In this document: piece by piece, positions 23,805-35,708 of the stretch
Layout of the letters: every line of letters starts with the position of its first letter
Numbering within the stretch: position 1 is the first letter of the stretch
Source: Beroe ovata
Lineage: Eukaryota > Ctenophora > Nuda > Beroida > Beroidae
NCBI GenBank assembly: GCA_946803715.1
Contig: CAMPET010000023.1
Span: 448,226-512,225, forward strand
Direction of reading: 5' to 3'
Length of the DNA: 64,000 nt
Position numbers and translations under genes: made by a program
The notes under the pieces: model-generated
Databases searched by the model: none
The model's input: the letters and a program-made list of their open reading frames with translations, nothing else
What the model was told of the DNA's origin: nothing

Positions 23805-26554
23805 TGTGTGTGTTTGTGTTTGTGTTTGTGCATTGCGCTCGTGTATGCGCTCTGCGCGCGTGTGTGGGTATAATATAGACAGCTGTGTAGGTAGAATGTC
23901 GAACATAGGCAGCATGAACGAACCAAAGAAGCAGAGACACAAATGAGCACTCACACAAGCACAAACACACCCACTCAAACGAGTACAAGTATAAAGACAT
24001 CATGCGTGTACAGCTAATAAATACGGATGACTCGGTTAAACGCACGTTCTGAGTCGTACCATGAGACGCAAATTCGGCCTGGAAATGGCCTGATCTACCT
24101 GAAAGAAATGACACGTAAAAAGACTGAGAAATCGTGGTGAATGTGGTTCGAATCATAGTGAAATTGACGGATTGCTCCAACGGCTGTTTTTCCAGCAGTA
24201 CACAACACGAAAAGGTCTAGTCTCAGGCTACATAACATGGATTTGCTTATTAGTTACATGGCAAATTTCGACGGGCGAGCGGAAGGCGCCGTGATCAGGG
24301 GTTCATGTTATGGACCGATGGAAAGCGCCACAGTGAAGACCGGCGGCTCTTTAGAGCACGGGAAGACTTAGAGCATATGAAAATAGACTGAATTAATTAG
24401 CAGCATTCATCAATTATTAGTAGACATTAGAAAATATTTCTCGATATGAAATGTCGAGAAATTCTCTGAAAAGGAGATTCTCTAAAGAATGAACTGCGGG
24501 CATGACTCGCCGAATGTTGTCAATTTACAAGAGAAAAGCATGCCATTTCCATTTCTGATTCCAAGCGATCTATATATTTTAATTTATAGCGACAGATGGT
24601 ATATGCTATAAGGAAGGGATTCTAGACACTCATCTAATTTCAAAGTTCATACTTAACATATTGGCTTGGTGTCCAAAACGCTCGACATGAAAATAGAATG
24701 AACTGAGGTTAACAATGGCGAGTCAAGAAAACGGTTTCCAACAGACATCATATTTTGTAGCGTGGTATCGAGGATAGAGCAAAATGAAAGGACGTGGAAG
24801 GACGTGGAAGGACGTGGAAGGACATCGAATGGAAGGACATAAATTAAAGGAGTGTCAGGAGAGGGGGCAATTATTAAGGGGAGGAGGGGTGACGAAACTT
24901 GCACTGGTCATGGATCTGTCGCAATACTACAAAGACAGTATTGACAGTTTGATGCACACTATCAACTGGCAGACACGTGCCTCCTCGCATCATGTCAATT
25001 TCAATGATAATAACTACAATCATTAACATTAGTGACAAGGTTTATGTCAATCAAATATATATAGATACAACACAAGATTTAGCTATAAAAGTATATAGGT
25101 ACAGTTGAGCAGTATTCATTAATGATTAACTGCTTCTGTCATGGATAAGAAGAAGAACATCTACAACATTACAACATGGGCTGTGTTCATTTTAACAACA
25201 CAATTATAACAGTTCATTAATCCAACTAGCATATATTATGAGATGATGGTATTAACTTCTATGAACTTATTACTCATCAACTCACCAAATCACCAATATC
25301 AGTTTTATGAGTGATTGGTCAATATAGAAGATCACTGGTTAAAAATTGCACATTGGAAGCATTGAACATCAGAACCTCACCTACAAACACACGTATAAAA
25401 TTTGCATTCTAAAACAATCAGGTCAAGGTCGGCAAAAAGTTAAAACAGATAATTGTTTCATCAGCAATTACTCGCACTGTAACTCTCACCACTCGATAAC
25501 GACTTTGCTAACTCAAACCGTGCAAAGCTAGTCCGAGCAAGAGACGAAAGGGATGGATATGCCGCCAAGGATTTATAATTGGATTTCGTGTTGAAATTTC
25601 AATGAACAGCGCAACAGAAGAATTTAGAGTCAGCGATTCACGAGCCCAAAGACAACGACCACCATCTAATTTCACAGCGGTTGTACAGTTGTTTCTCACA
25701 ACAGTTTGACATGGGAATGATTCAGATTGCAAAGACCCTGTTGAAGTGAAGTTAAACTCCCAGCAGATGCGGCACAAGAAATGAAGTGCTAAATGGCAAT
25801 CGGTGTTTTCGTGTTTAATTTCAGGGTACATCCAAAGTGTGATAAAAAGCCGGGATTTGTAATGTCTCCAAGCAAATATTCGGACTTGACATGTGGTATG
25901 TATGTGTTGACTGGTGATCCAGTAATTGAGCAGGACTTTGCCATGAAATTTCATCACCTCGGCTAGCATGCTTGTCCAGAAGACAAACGACATGGCTTTT
26001 TTCAGCTTGACATAGATTTTTCTAATCAAAAATATCTTCGGGGAATGAATCGATTGCCAGGTGTGTTTCATGTCTCATGAGATGATTTACAATTTCGCAT
26101 TCCTACCTATACTACATTTTCAGTTGTTTTCATACTGCAGTCTCTATGATATCAAAGCCGAGCCACCCTCCAGGAGGTCTAGCAAATCAAGAGAAATGTC
26201 ATGGAGATTGAAGATATATATTGAATGCACGTTGTCAACTATATATTGCACGGATATCTGCTGATGTGTTGCCATGGCAGTAGGGTACAATACAAGCTCA
26301 ATTGAAAAACATTTACCAGTGCCAATGTTGTTGGATGATATGGTAAATTAATGCAGTCAAACCACACCCATGCGCAGAACAGCTGCACATCTGAACACAA
26401 GTTGTGTTGTTTTCAGTCGAATCTTCTATCGAGAATGGCTGCACAATGCATATTTCCTTTTGTTTGCTCCATCGTATACTTATCGTTTATAGTAGGTATC
26501 AGATTATACCGATTTGCTAACGAAATTCCGCTGCAACAGATGAATTGATCGCAA
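21660..26554. other. Gene-poor stretch
   Basis: I find no supported coding exon between the alpha2-delta start and the gene at 26555. The longest open frame, 187 codons on the minus strand at 25508-26071, has no recognisable motif, signal or family and overlaps AT-rich sequence. A (TG)n tract is at 23768-23835 and a GGACGTGGAA triplication at 24790-24825. Confidence 0.55.
23768..23835. repeat. (TG)n microsatellite
   Basis: TGTGTG array with TTTG interruptions toward the right. Confidence 0.93.
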
Positions 26555-28990
26555 ATGTCTTCGTTTGGAGAGCGACTGAAGGCCAGGCGGAGGATGCAGG
26601 AACAGAGTTATCGGACCATGAAGAGAGTTAGACAGAAGAATATGAGGGTCATGAACCAGCTGGACTGCCAGTGCAGGATACTTGACAATGAGATTAAGGT
26701 GTGTACTGGCAGCGGTCGTAGACCAGCACAATGTGTTACAACCATTGTCAAAGTTAGACATAATTGTGCCCATAATTGGTAAGGGTTTATTCCGGGGTGC
26801 ATAGCCAGGTGTTCTGATACACAGATGATCCCTCTCACAAAAGCATAGAATCGTGTATTCAAGAATGGATGGAGACTGAATGAGTACTGACTACTGGACC
26901 TCTAGAGATGGTGTTTCTCAGGCAAAAATCGGCAAAAGAAGGAACTCCTGTACAGAATGTAATTGCAGTTGCAATATGGATCAGTCCAAGTCAAGTATCT
27001 CACACGTCACAGCTACCTATATATATATGACAATGGTAACCAATACAATAGGCTACATGAGAATCGCACAATAGATACCCTGCTCAGCCCAGTTGAGCAC
27101 AGCTATTAACTCGGAAGGGAGAGAGAACACGATCCAGGACCATTTGAGCTGTTATATACTGCTTAATTGAGGTGACACATGCATTCAGCTATTGTTGGGA
27201 GGATGCAGAAGTTGTGTATCAATTATCATGTCAAAAAGAGTTGCAATTGGTAACTAACTGATGATGACAATAGTCATGGCATATAGAATGTACCATGATA
27301 GTGTACCGCCATAATTGGACAATTATATGGCTTAGATCTCCCTTAGTCATTAAATCATACAGGTACTTGCTCCCGTGAAAAGAGCTCATAATGAACAGCT
27401 GACTCATGTGTTTATAATGAAGCTGCTGGTTGGGAATCCTCATGAAATGAATTATGATGCAATATNAAACAAACACCTTACCAAATTATAATATAGATGG
27501 TAACCAATACAATAGGCTACATGAGGATCGCACAATAGAGACCCTGCTCAGCCCAGTTGAGCACAGTCATTAACTCGGAAGGGAGAGAGAACGAACACGA
27601 TCCATGACCATTTGAGCTGTTATATACTGCTTAATTGAGGTGACACATATTGCATTCAGCTATTGTTGGAAGGATGCAGAAGTTGTGTATCAATTATCAT
27701 GTCAAAAAGAGTTGTAATTGGTAACTAACTGATGATGACAATAGTCATGACATATAGAATGTACCATGATAGTGTACCACCATAATTGGACAATTATATG
27801 GCTTAGATCTTCCTTATTCATTAAATCATACAGGTACTTGCTCCCGTGAAAAAAGCTCATAATGAACTGCTAACTCATGTGTTTATAATGGAGATGCTGC
27901 TTGGGAATCCTCATGAAATGAATTATGATGCAATATTGTAATTACAAATGTTTTTGACAACATCGATTTTGTCAATGATTCTTGTATTGAACACTGACCT
28001 TCCTCACAGATGCGAACTCACTGCTACCAAAAAGAGAAGGATCAGTTAGAGGACTCAATACAGAACTACAAACGGGAAAGGAAAGTTGTGCAGAGAAACA
28101 TACTGATGCTGCCACAAGCCGAGGAGGGCGAGGAGGAGAGTTTGGTTATCAGATCTACCGAGGATATCAGACTGCTGAAGTGTAGCCTGCTACGACTTGT
28201 CCAGGTTTCTTATTTAGAAAGATTCGATGCCCGTATCGATAACTTCCGTTTCTTGTTACCGCTGCAATCGAATTTATGACGATAAGTTGTGGAAGAAGTT
28301 CAGGGCTGCCAGTGAATAACAAACCCGGAAAACAAGTTGCTATAAAATGCAGCAGATATTTTTACACGTTACCACTACCTACTATCTCAGTATCACAGGA
28401 TATTGATCATGATGATGCAAACATCAAAAAGTTCAAGAAACTCCCCCGAGGAGCCTTTCTCCCTAAGATATCACTGGACCCTCAAATCCCATTAAAGATG
28501 ATTGATAGAGATATGAAAGACCTTCGAAGATTCAATCCGATTGAGATAAGAGATAAGATTCTAGTGAGGTAAGACATTAAACTTAAACTATTGTTAATTT
28601 TGCAACGAATCTACATATCATGAGGTATGGACTAAGTAGTAAGTTTAATCCAAGGCCTCATTGGAGGTATATAAGAGGTATTCGACTAAGTTAAGATACA
28701 ACCTTCAGTCGATTCAACACAGCTCCAAGCAGTTCTATGAGATTTCAGAGTCCAGTGCCGCCAGGTTTTGCAAGTGAAAAGATTGGGTAAGTCAAACTAT
28801 TGAATGTTGGTAAGTCTAGAATCAGGCTTCTGTCTTGCTCTAATAATAAAAAAGGAGGCTTATGTTTCCGTTTTCTAGGATAAAATTGGAAGCTACAGGA
28901 AATAAGGAGAAATTGCTAAGGAGGGCACAACAAGCCGGATATTACGACTTTAAGAGCTGTATTATACCTATCAGACATGATGTAACATAG
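26555..28990 (+). CDS. Unrecognised spliced basic/coiled-coil protein
   Basis: I do not recognise this protein. Exon 1 26555-26698 begins at the first ATG and encodes a strongly basic helix (RLKARRRMQEQSYRTMKRVR). Exon 2 28010-28204 continues in phase 0 with a charged helix (KEKDQLEDSIQNYKRERK) and an acidic patch (AEEGEEES). Exon 3 ends at 28568 and carries LPRGAFLPKISLDP; its start, roughly 28287-28356, is not fixed because no AG fits the phase of the exon 2 donor GTTTCT. Exon 4 28709-28786 and exon 5 28879-28990 join in phase 2 and end ..GYYDFKSCIIPIRHDVT then TAG. Total about 260 residues, no signal peptide or membrane segment. A cytoskeletal or ciliary role would suit the composition but is a guess. 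Intron 1 contains the duplication at 27033-27936. Confidence 0.6.
27033..27465. repeat. Tandem duplicate block, copy 1
   Basis: Matches 27497-27936 with about 15 substitutions plus 4-bp and 3-bp indels. It ends exactly at the N at 27466. It lies in intron 1 of the gene at 26555. Divergence of a few percent and the N border suit two alleles placed in series. Confidence 0.9.
27497..27936. repeat. Tandem duplicate block, copy 2
   Basis: Partner of 27033-27465 at an offset of 464. Continues into unique sequence leading to exon 2 of the downstream part of the same gene. Confidence 0.9.
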
Positions 28991-29951
28991 AGGATAATAA
29001 CAAACGATAATAACCAGCACTGCAATCAAAGTGATTTTAAGTTTGAAGGAGAATAGTAATTGTGGAAATCTTTCCATATAGAGAGTTCAGCTTTGACTTA
29101 GGGTATCTTTTCCAATACTGCATTATGCTTTAGAAAGATTTCAACATAACATCACACTACCTATGGCGTGCCTAATGCCTATGTAAGAATAGGTTAATGA
29201 ACAAAACTCCCACCCTAGGAAGAGCACTTGTGAGGGGCTGCCGCGGGTACGTTACATGAAGAAACAGGATCGAGGTCACACGTCTTTCGCCGGAACCAAT
29301 GGTTCCCCCTCAACTCTTCTGTGAGTGGATTCGTCAACTACGAGTTTACTGCCCCACAGAATATGTAACCTCACAAGGACAATGAACTTTACGTGAGGAT
29401 TGAGCGAAGGTGGATCGCCTTTCACGGAAAACTGCAGTATGAATCGATTCAACAAAAAGACAATTACAAGGTGACGGAATCTTTTGTTACAAGAACTTAA
29501 TAAGTTGGATTTTGCTGCAAGACCCGATACTGACAATACCACCTCATTATTACACACCAATGGCACACAGAACTAATTCTCTGATTTACAGCCCCACTTC
29601 ACATTTAATCACGTAAACTACTCTGCCCAGCCAATTTGATTACATCCTTGAATCATTACAGCAAACACAACGATGTTACTTTAACACTAGCATCCAGTTC
29701 AATACAGAAGAAACCGCAGGATATTTCGTGAACAAATTGAGATTTCAAATGGCGTTCTTTGGGTAAAGTTGGATGATTTACAATGTATAGTAATAATGCT
29801 TGAAATAAAATGGTGATAATGGTCAATCAGCCTTTCTATGGCCTTCATATGGCCTTCATATGCCATCATAGCCCATGATAAAGTGGTAAAATCGCATGAG
29901 GTCCACACCATATTACTCATTCTCCAGATATATTGGTTGAATAGGTTCTTA

Positions 29952-30049
29952 TAGATGCATCTTCTACATTGATATTCTCATCACCTCCTTCAGACCACTA
30001 TAGATGCATCTTCTACATTGATATTCTCATCACCTCATTCAGACCACTA
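29952..30049. repeat. 49-bp tandem duplication
   Basis: 29952-30000 and 30001-30049 differ at one base; unit begins TAGATGCATCTTCTAC. Confidence 0.92.
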
Positions 30050-33000
30050 GTGTCTACTGAAATAATTGATGACATGTGGTTTCGAAATTGAGTCCCTATG
30101 CGGTTTAAGAGAAGATTCACCTCCATAGTATGTAATAGCCTCAAAAATATTGTGTTTTAACAGATGATATTATATAACTACTAATGAAAACTGCAGATGT
30201 TCGTGGTTAGAGTTTCATCAGAACACAACTCATGTTATCATTTCTTTGTGGGTTGACGACCCAGTCATTTGCAGTGCTTATTAATCAATAATGCCCTGTA
30301 CTGACGGATTTTCAAAAGTCTATTTCATTGTTTCATTCTTTCTGAAAACTGATGTCCCGTTAAGAATATAAACTTACATAGCTAGATTCAGCTCATGCTG
30401 CAATAGACATATCGATGTGATTGAGTTATTATCAAAAGGCGCTGTGACACAAAGAATGCCCATGTGACTGAGAAGCTTTTATTCTGCTATTAAAATCGCA
30501 TTTGGTTTCGTTCAACTCATACCTGTGCATATTGCATACCTCGCGTTGTTTCTGATTGCAGGCAAACGTTTGACTCATTTATACTGATCAGGGAAGTGTA
30601 ATACTGTAATGAGGCTCTAATCGTAATGCACACGATATATCCCACACTCATACACACACATACACAAGGATGCTCACTGACTCACACATTGTTGCGGTCC
30701 CTTACTGTTCTCCCACCAGTAGTCGTGGGGGGCTGTGAAAGTAACTATTTTCAAAACAATAAGATGATTAAAAATGGAGTGCAATGCATTTGATAGATTG
30801 GAGTTACTGCTATTTAATATGAACTGACATGATGGTCGAGCTTCTCACTTTAGAGTACATATTGCTTGGGGTACTTCATATGTGTAAGAAGCGTTAACTT
30901 GGTTCACAATGCTCTCTTCTTCTAACATGAGTAGGCATTCATCCTTATTTGATGGGTTTAGAGCTCCCAACGTTGCACCTCATGCTGCCTGAGTATAACT
31001 GTGTTGCGCGGTGGATTACCTGTAGAACTATCTCAGGGGAGAACTCGTGAGTAACTGATCTTATGAGTTCTGAGAGCGATAGATAGAGAGAGAGAGAGAG
31101 AGAGTAGGAATCGTTGGACGGTCGGAAGTGATAGATAAACACGCGTTATTTATAGATATTAATCAGTCTGATATCTACCGGTATAAGGTAAAGGTGAACA
31201 GCTTCACGTCTTCCTTTGATTGTCGTGTTCTTTCTCTGTTTACTCTGATCAATAAGTTTGCACCCAACGTCAGTTTCAGAGCTGTTTAACAACCGACAAC
31301 AAATTCTGGTAACATTGTTTTAATTCACTGATAATGAGTTAAGCATTATTCTATGCTATATGTTCAAGGCAATAGGAATTTTATTCATTGACCTGATGGC
31401 AAAATATGAATGGATTAGTGGTTCATGCATGGTCTTAGCTTCAGATGTATTTCACCTTAATTTCATGAATGCTAAAATAGCACCTAATAATTCATATAGC
31501 CATTAGAAATTAAGTTATGGGGGGATTGAGGAAAGGTATTCGGAATTATGGAATGGTAGCGACTTAAACGGTTTCATAAACGGTTTGATGATGAAATGGC
31601 AATTGTCAATGTTAGACCAAAATCATTTGAATTGAGGCAAAACTGCTCTTTGTTTTAGATTATCCTTTAACCTACCTATCATTTCTGTACCTAAACGATC
31701 AGATAGTCTGATTGCTTCTTGCCTGGTTTATACCCATGTGATAAATACGTTTACTTATGATAAAAGATTATCCGCCACAAAGTTTTAATTTCATTATAAA
31801 GGGATTCGCTACAGTTACCTATTTAGTATGCAAATAAACCCGAGCGCCAATTATTGTCCAATACAATGACGAGTAGACAAATGCAGATAACCTAGATATT
31901 AGGATGTAAGATAATAAGTGCCTCTAGTGAACTGATCTTAAGTAGGGTAAGTTAAGAGAAGGAGAAACGGATACGAATTACACCTTAAATAGTGAAATGT
32001 CGATCAAAAGCATCCCCTCTTTAAGGAGTGGAGAAAAGCAATGACTACCTAAGCGGTGAAATGATTACACTATGCAGCACGATGCTTTGAAGCAGGAAAT
32101 GATAGGAGCCAACTTAACATACTAAAGTCATAGCAATAGCTGTCTTGTCCATAGGCTTGTTTTCAGAACATCAAGAGCCAACCAATAGAATTGCACTGCA
32201 AGTCCACTTTTTGGGGGTACTTTGTACAAAAGCAAAGGACTTGCTAACCCAGAGAAATACAACCTCTTGCAAGCTACCTATACGTGTGCGCATGTACTTT
32301 GTGGTTCATTTCCCGACAATTAATGATGCTTAGATGCGAGGGAGAGGAGTTATTAATGTCAATTGCCAAATACTAGTTAATGATATAGAGTGGGAGCCTC
32401 TCACTGAGAGGGTACTTGTGTTAATGTGTTAGGTAATTACTAAAGCATCTTCCGATATTGATACAATTCAATGCAAGTTTTCCAAATTCCTGCCTTTTAA
32501 AGTCATAGGTACGTATCCCAAACCTATTTTTTCAGTAAGTAAGTAACGGCACCATCACTATAGATTAATCAATTGTTGGTCACCTTCCAGCGCAGTATTT
32601 GAGTCTTCTGCACAATGTTCGAGGAAGTCAGGGTATTGATCAATCAAAATATATGGCTATGAAAGTTGCAGATACCCCCTCTCTCTTTTATTTATAACAG
32701 TATAGGTACCTACACCTTACTGCAAGGTGTTGCTGGTTTCATAACATATTTGCTGACATACACGCATTCACAAACACAACTGTGTTTCATTGGTTTTGTA
32801 GTATACGTGTCACAGCATCTCTTCGAGTACAGATACACCAGCTATCAGGAACAGCTTGGTCATAAATATAAAGGTAAGTTTGTGTCTTGATCTATCCTAT
32901 CACATGATGTCAAACAGAACCATCAAGAATATTATTAACCAGCTTTTTAAGATGAAGGTCTATTAATTGTTTCTATCAACCGTAAATAAATTCCACTCTG

Positions 33001-33581
33001 TTTCTTCTTATGTTATGGCGGAAGCAGTCTTGTAGCATTAAGACAGGGTGAGGGTTTCATATGTGTCCATGATTATGGGTGCCATAAAATATGCAGTATT
33101 GAAGAACTTTACATGGCTGATCCACTGATAAGCAGCACTCACCTACCGTCTTCTGAACTAGGGGTTATTAAAACATTCAAGGAAACAATTTTGACTCAGT
33201 AATAGATTCAGCAGTTTAATTTAACACCCATCAGCAATAGTCAATCATACATTATTAATGAATGTGCTATTATAAAGGTGTCTCCCGATGCTTCATTTCC
33301 ATGCTAAACATAAAGACTTGTCACATCGTCCAAAATAAATATTTCATATCCACGACGTCAAATCATGGATACCTCTTAAACTTGATGTAGAGAACTGTCG
33401 TCCCACGACGAACGCAAGGAAACACAGCATGAGCTTTCATAATGAAACAGAGAGATAGTTTCCTTATTAAGATGCAACAGATATAATGGCCCAATGATAA
33501 ATCATATTAACTATTTTAGGGAACTAGAAGTGTGGTTTATGGCGGATTAGGAATTAGAATGGTCACACGGAAAAACATGAT

Positions 33582-33796
33582 TTGACCCTTCTGATCCATA
33601 CACGTGGATCACAGACTTCACCTTGGGTGACCCTTCCCTGGGGTCAAGTTGGATTTGAATGACCCTCCTGATCCACGTAACGCTGATCAGGAGGGTCACC
33701 TAATTTCGACTTGACCCCAGAGAAGTGCACGTGGATGCAGGAGGGTCACCTTAGGTGAACTCTGTGATCCACGTGTATGAATCAGAAGGGTGAAAT
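33582..33796. repeat. Fold-back (long inverted repeat) element
   Basis: Left arm from 33582 (TTTGACCCTTCTGATCC, ATACACGTGGATCACAGA, CTGGGGTCAAGT, GACCCTCCTGATC) is mirrored by the reverse complement of the right arm ending at 33796, with one gap of about 20 bases. The centre is near 33680. Several CACGTG-like hexamers occur. No coding capacity. A partial extra copy (GTGACCCTCCTGATTCACC) is at 33822-33842. Confidence 0.85.
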
Positions 33797-34334
33797 TATA
33801 ATCTTCAGAGATAGAATTCTGTGTGACCCTCCTGATTCACCATAGTGGTGACTGGTGAGTAAGGAGGAAAATGATTGGATTTTAGATGTGTCATTTTTTG
33901 GTCTGTGGTCGATGGACATTGGGCACGAATACTTTGAAATATGAGGGCTGAGCACGTACCAAGGTCTCCGAATTTGAGAAACATCACCATATTCAGCACT
34001 CGTGACATCCCTGTTTACCATGCGGGTTATGAGCTATAATAATTATGAGCTATATAATCATACTCTAGGAGCAGTAGGAACTCTAATGAGTTACGTGAAT
34101 TTAATGATCATTTTGACTGCGTGCATCGACATCCAATTTATGCTTGTCTAATGGTCAAATCGACTGGCTTGTCATTGAACTATATTTCTAGTTCAAACAG
34201 TGTCGAATACGTGCCAGAGTCGGTAACGTGGAAGTTTTCATTCAGCCGCGAATTTTTCATTCCGTTGATCACTTTATCTCAATTTCATTAGATGTTTTTA
34301 AACACGTCATGATGATAATTGTTAATAATCATAG

Positions 34335-35708
34335 ATGGGTTCCCCAAACTCCACAGCTCTCCACATATTGGCCGGATACGATGACAATGAGCGAACTCTC
34401 ATGCTCTTCGTTTTGATAGTTCTAGCCCTCTTCGCAATTGGTGGAAATTTGGCTCAGTTTGGTGCTATATATTTAGAGCATAGCCTCCAAACTCCCAGCA
34501 ACATTTTCATCATCTCGCTGGGATGCAGTGACCTAGGTGTGGGCATCATAACGCTCCCTACAGTGGCACTCACAGTGCACAACAGAGCTTGGGTACTTGG
34601 AAACTTCTTTTGTCAGCTATCTGCAATGCTTGATTCAATCTTTATCACAGCTTCTATGTGGACACTGGGGTTCACTGCCTTGGATAGATATTTCTTGGTA
34701 CAATCCCCGATATCACATAGAAACAAGATGAACAAAACTATTGCCAGACGAACAGTCATCTTTTGTTGGGGCCTTTCAGCGATCTGTGCAGTCCTTCCGG
34801 TTCTAGGGTGGAGCAAATATTCCTTCTCATCTCACAGTATGTCTTGTGCAATGGCATATATTACTGGATTTGGTAGCATACACAAATACTATTTCCTGTT
34901 CTATGTCCTAGTGAGCTTTCCTGTGCCACTGATCTTAATCATAGTCAGCTACATACGCATCGGTTTCTCAGTTACAAAGAAATCTCGAGCCCGGCAAATG
35001 CATATCACTGTAACATCATCACAAGTATCAAAACAAGAAGGATGCAGGCCTATTGTCATTCTCTCTAACATCCGAACTGCAAAGATAACCCTTCTCCTTA
35101 TCATTTTCGTCCTTGCCTGCGTCCTCCCAACATTTGTAGTAGGTATGGTCTTTTGGTTTGAACAAACGATCCCATTTGCACATCAGACGAGCAAAGCAGT
35201 AATTTGGTCTTTGTTGGGGAACAGCGCTCTCAACCCCATACTCTATGGCTGGTTTAATAAACACTTCAGATCAGTATACCAGTACATGATGCTTGCACTT
35301 ATACTTAGAGAGAAGTACTCATACTTGAAAAGATCTATGATGTCAATGAGATCAATTCATGGAACCCCTAAAAACTCTTTCAACACTAATCCCATTGTCA
35401 TGGATCTGGATGTAATGGACATCATTGGAGCAACGTCTTCTTTTGGGAGCTCGCTACGAAATATCAAGAACTACAGCAGTAAGTTAAACCACAGAACTCG
35501 GGCTTCTCTACCAGGAGGCAATATAAGCAGCTGCTTCTCCAAACGGCAGGTAGGAGCACTGAACAGCTCAGCAAGAAGACATTCCGTGACTGGAGTACAC
35601 TCAGAAACACAAGAATGCTTAGAGGCGTTTGCAAACAATCAAGTGCGGCACAAAAGCCAGCCTGACATATACCATTGGAGCATTACAACCAGTACAAATC
35701 ACAGATAA
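34335..35708 (+). CDS. Class A (rhodopsin-like) GPCR, intronless
   Basis: 457 residues in one exon, seven hydrophobic segments. Landmarks: TM1 GGNLAQF (Asn1.50), TM2 SLGCSDLGVG (Asp2.50), TM3 start Cys (NFFCQLS) with ALDRYFL at its end, second loop GWSKYSFSSHSMSC pairing Cys, TM6 LACVLPTF, TM7 SALNPILYGWFNKHFR. Position 7.43, the retinal-binding Lys of opsins, is Leu here, so this is not a light-binding opsin in the usual sense, although the GWSxYxxxxxxxSC loop resembles opsin and melatonin-receptor relatives. The long cytoplasmic tail (about 130 residues) is rich in Ser, Asn and Arg. Ligand unknown. Paralogue of the receptor at 39543. Confidence 0.9.
   Translation: MGSPNSTALHILAGYDDNERTLMLFVLIVLALFAIGGNLAQFGAIYLEHSLQTPSNIFIISLGCSDLGVGIITLPTVALTVHNRAWVLGNFFCQLSAMLDSIFITASMWTLGFTALDRYFLVQSPISHRNKMNKTIARRTVIFCWGLSAICAVLPVLGWSKYSFSSHSMSCAMAYITGFGSIHKYYFLFYVLVSFPVPLILIIVSYIRIGFSVTKKSRARQMHITVTSSQVSKQEGCRPIVILSNIRTAKITLLLIIFVLACVLPTFVVGMVFWFEQTIPFAHQTSKAVIWSLLGNSALNPILYGWFNKHFRSVYQYMMLALILREKYSYLKRSMMSMRSIHGTPKNSFNTNPIVMDLDVMDIIGATSSFGSSLRNIKNYSSKLNHRTRASLPGGNISSCFSKRQVGALNSSARRHSVTGVHSETQECLEAFANNQVRHKSQPDIYHWSITTSTNHR

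Larger units (their letters stand above)
28991..34334. other. Gene-poor stretch with repeats
   Basis: No supported gene. A possible exon at 32701-32873 has a pyrimidine tract plus AG before it, GTAAGT after it, and one open frame with a hydrophobic segment (GFITYLLTYTHSQ), but no family match and no partner exon. Other content: 49-bp tandem pair at 29952-30049, an (AG)n tract at 31082-31105 and the fold-back element at 33582-33796. Confidence 0.5.

Noticed and set aside
23605-24180. 191-codon frame on the minus strand
   Set aside because: Runs through the (TG)n microsatellite as alternating Thr-His; not a protein.
25508-26071. 187-codon open frame on the minus strand
   Set aside because: No motif, signal or family, no splice partners; length is within chance for this much sequence.
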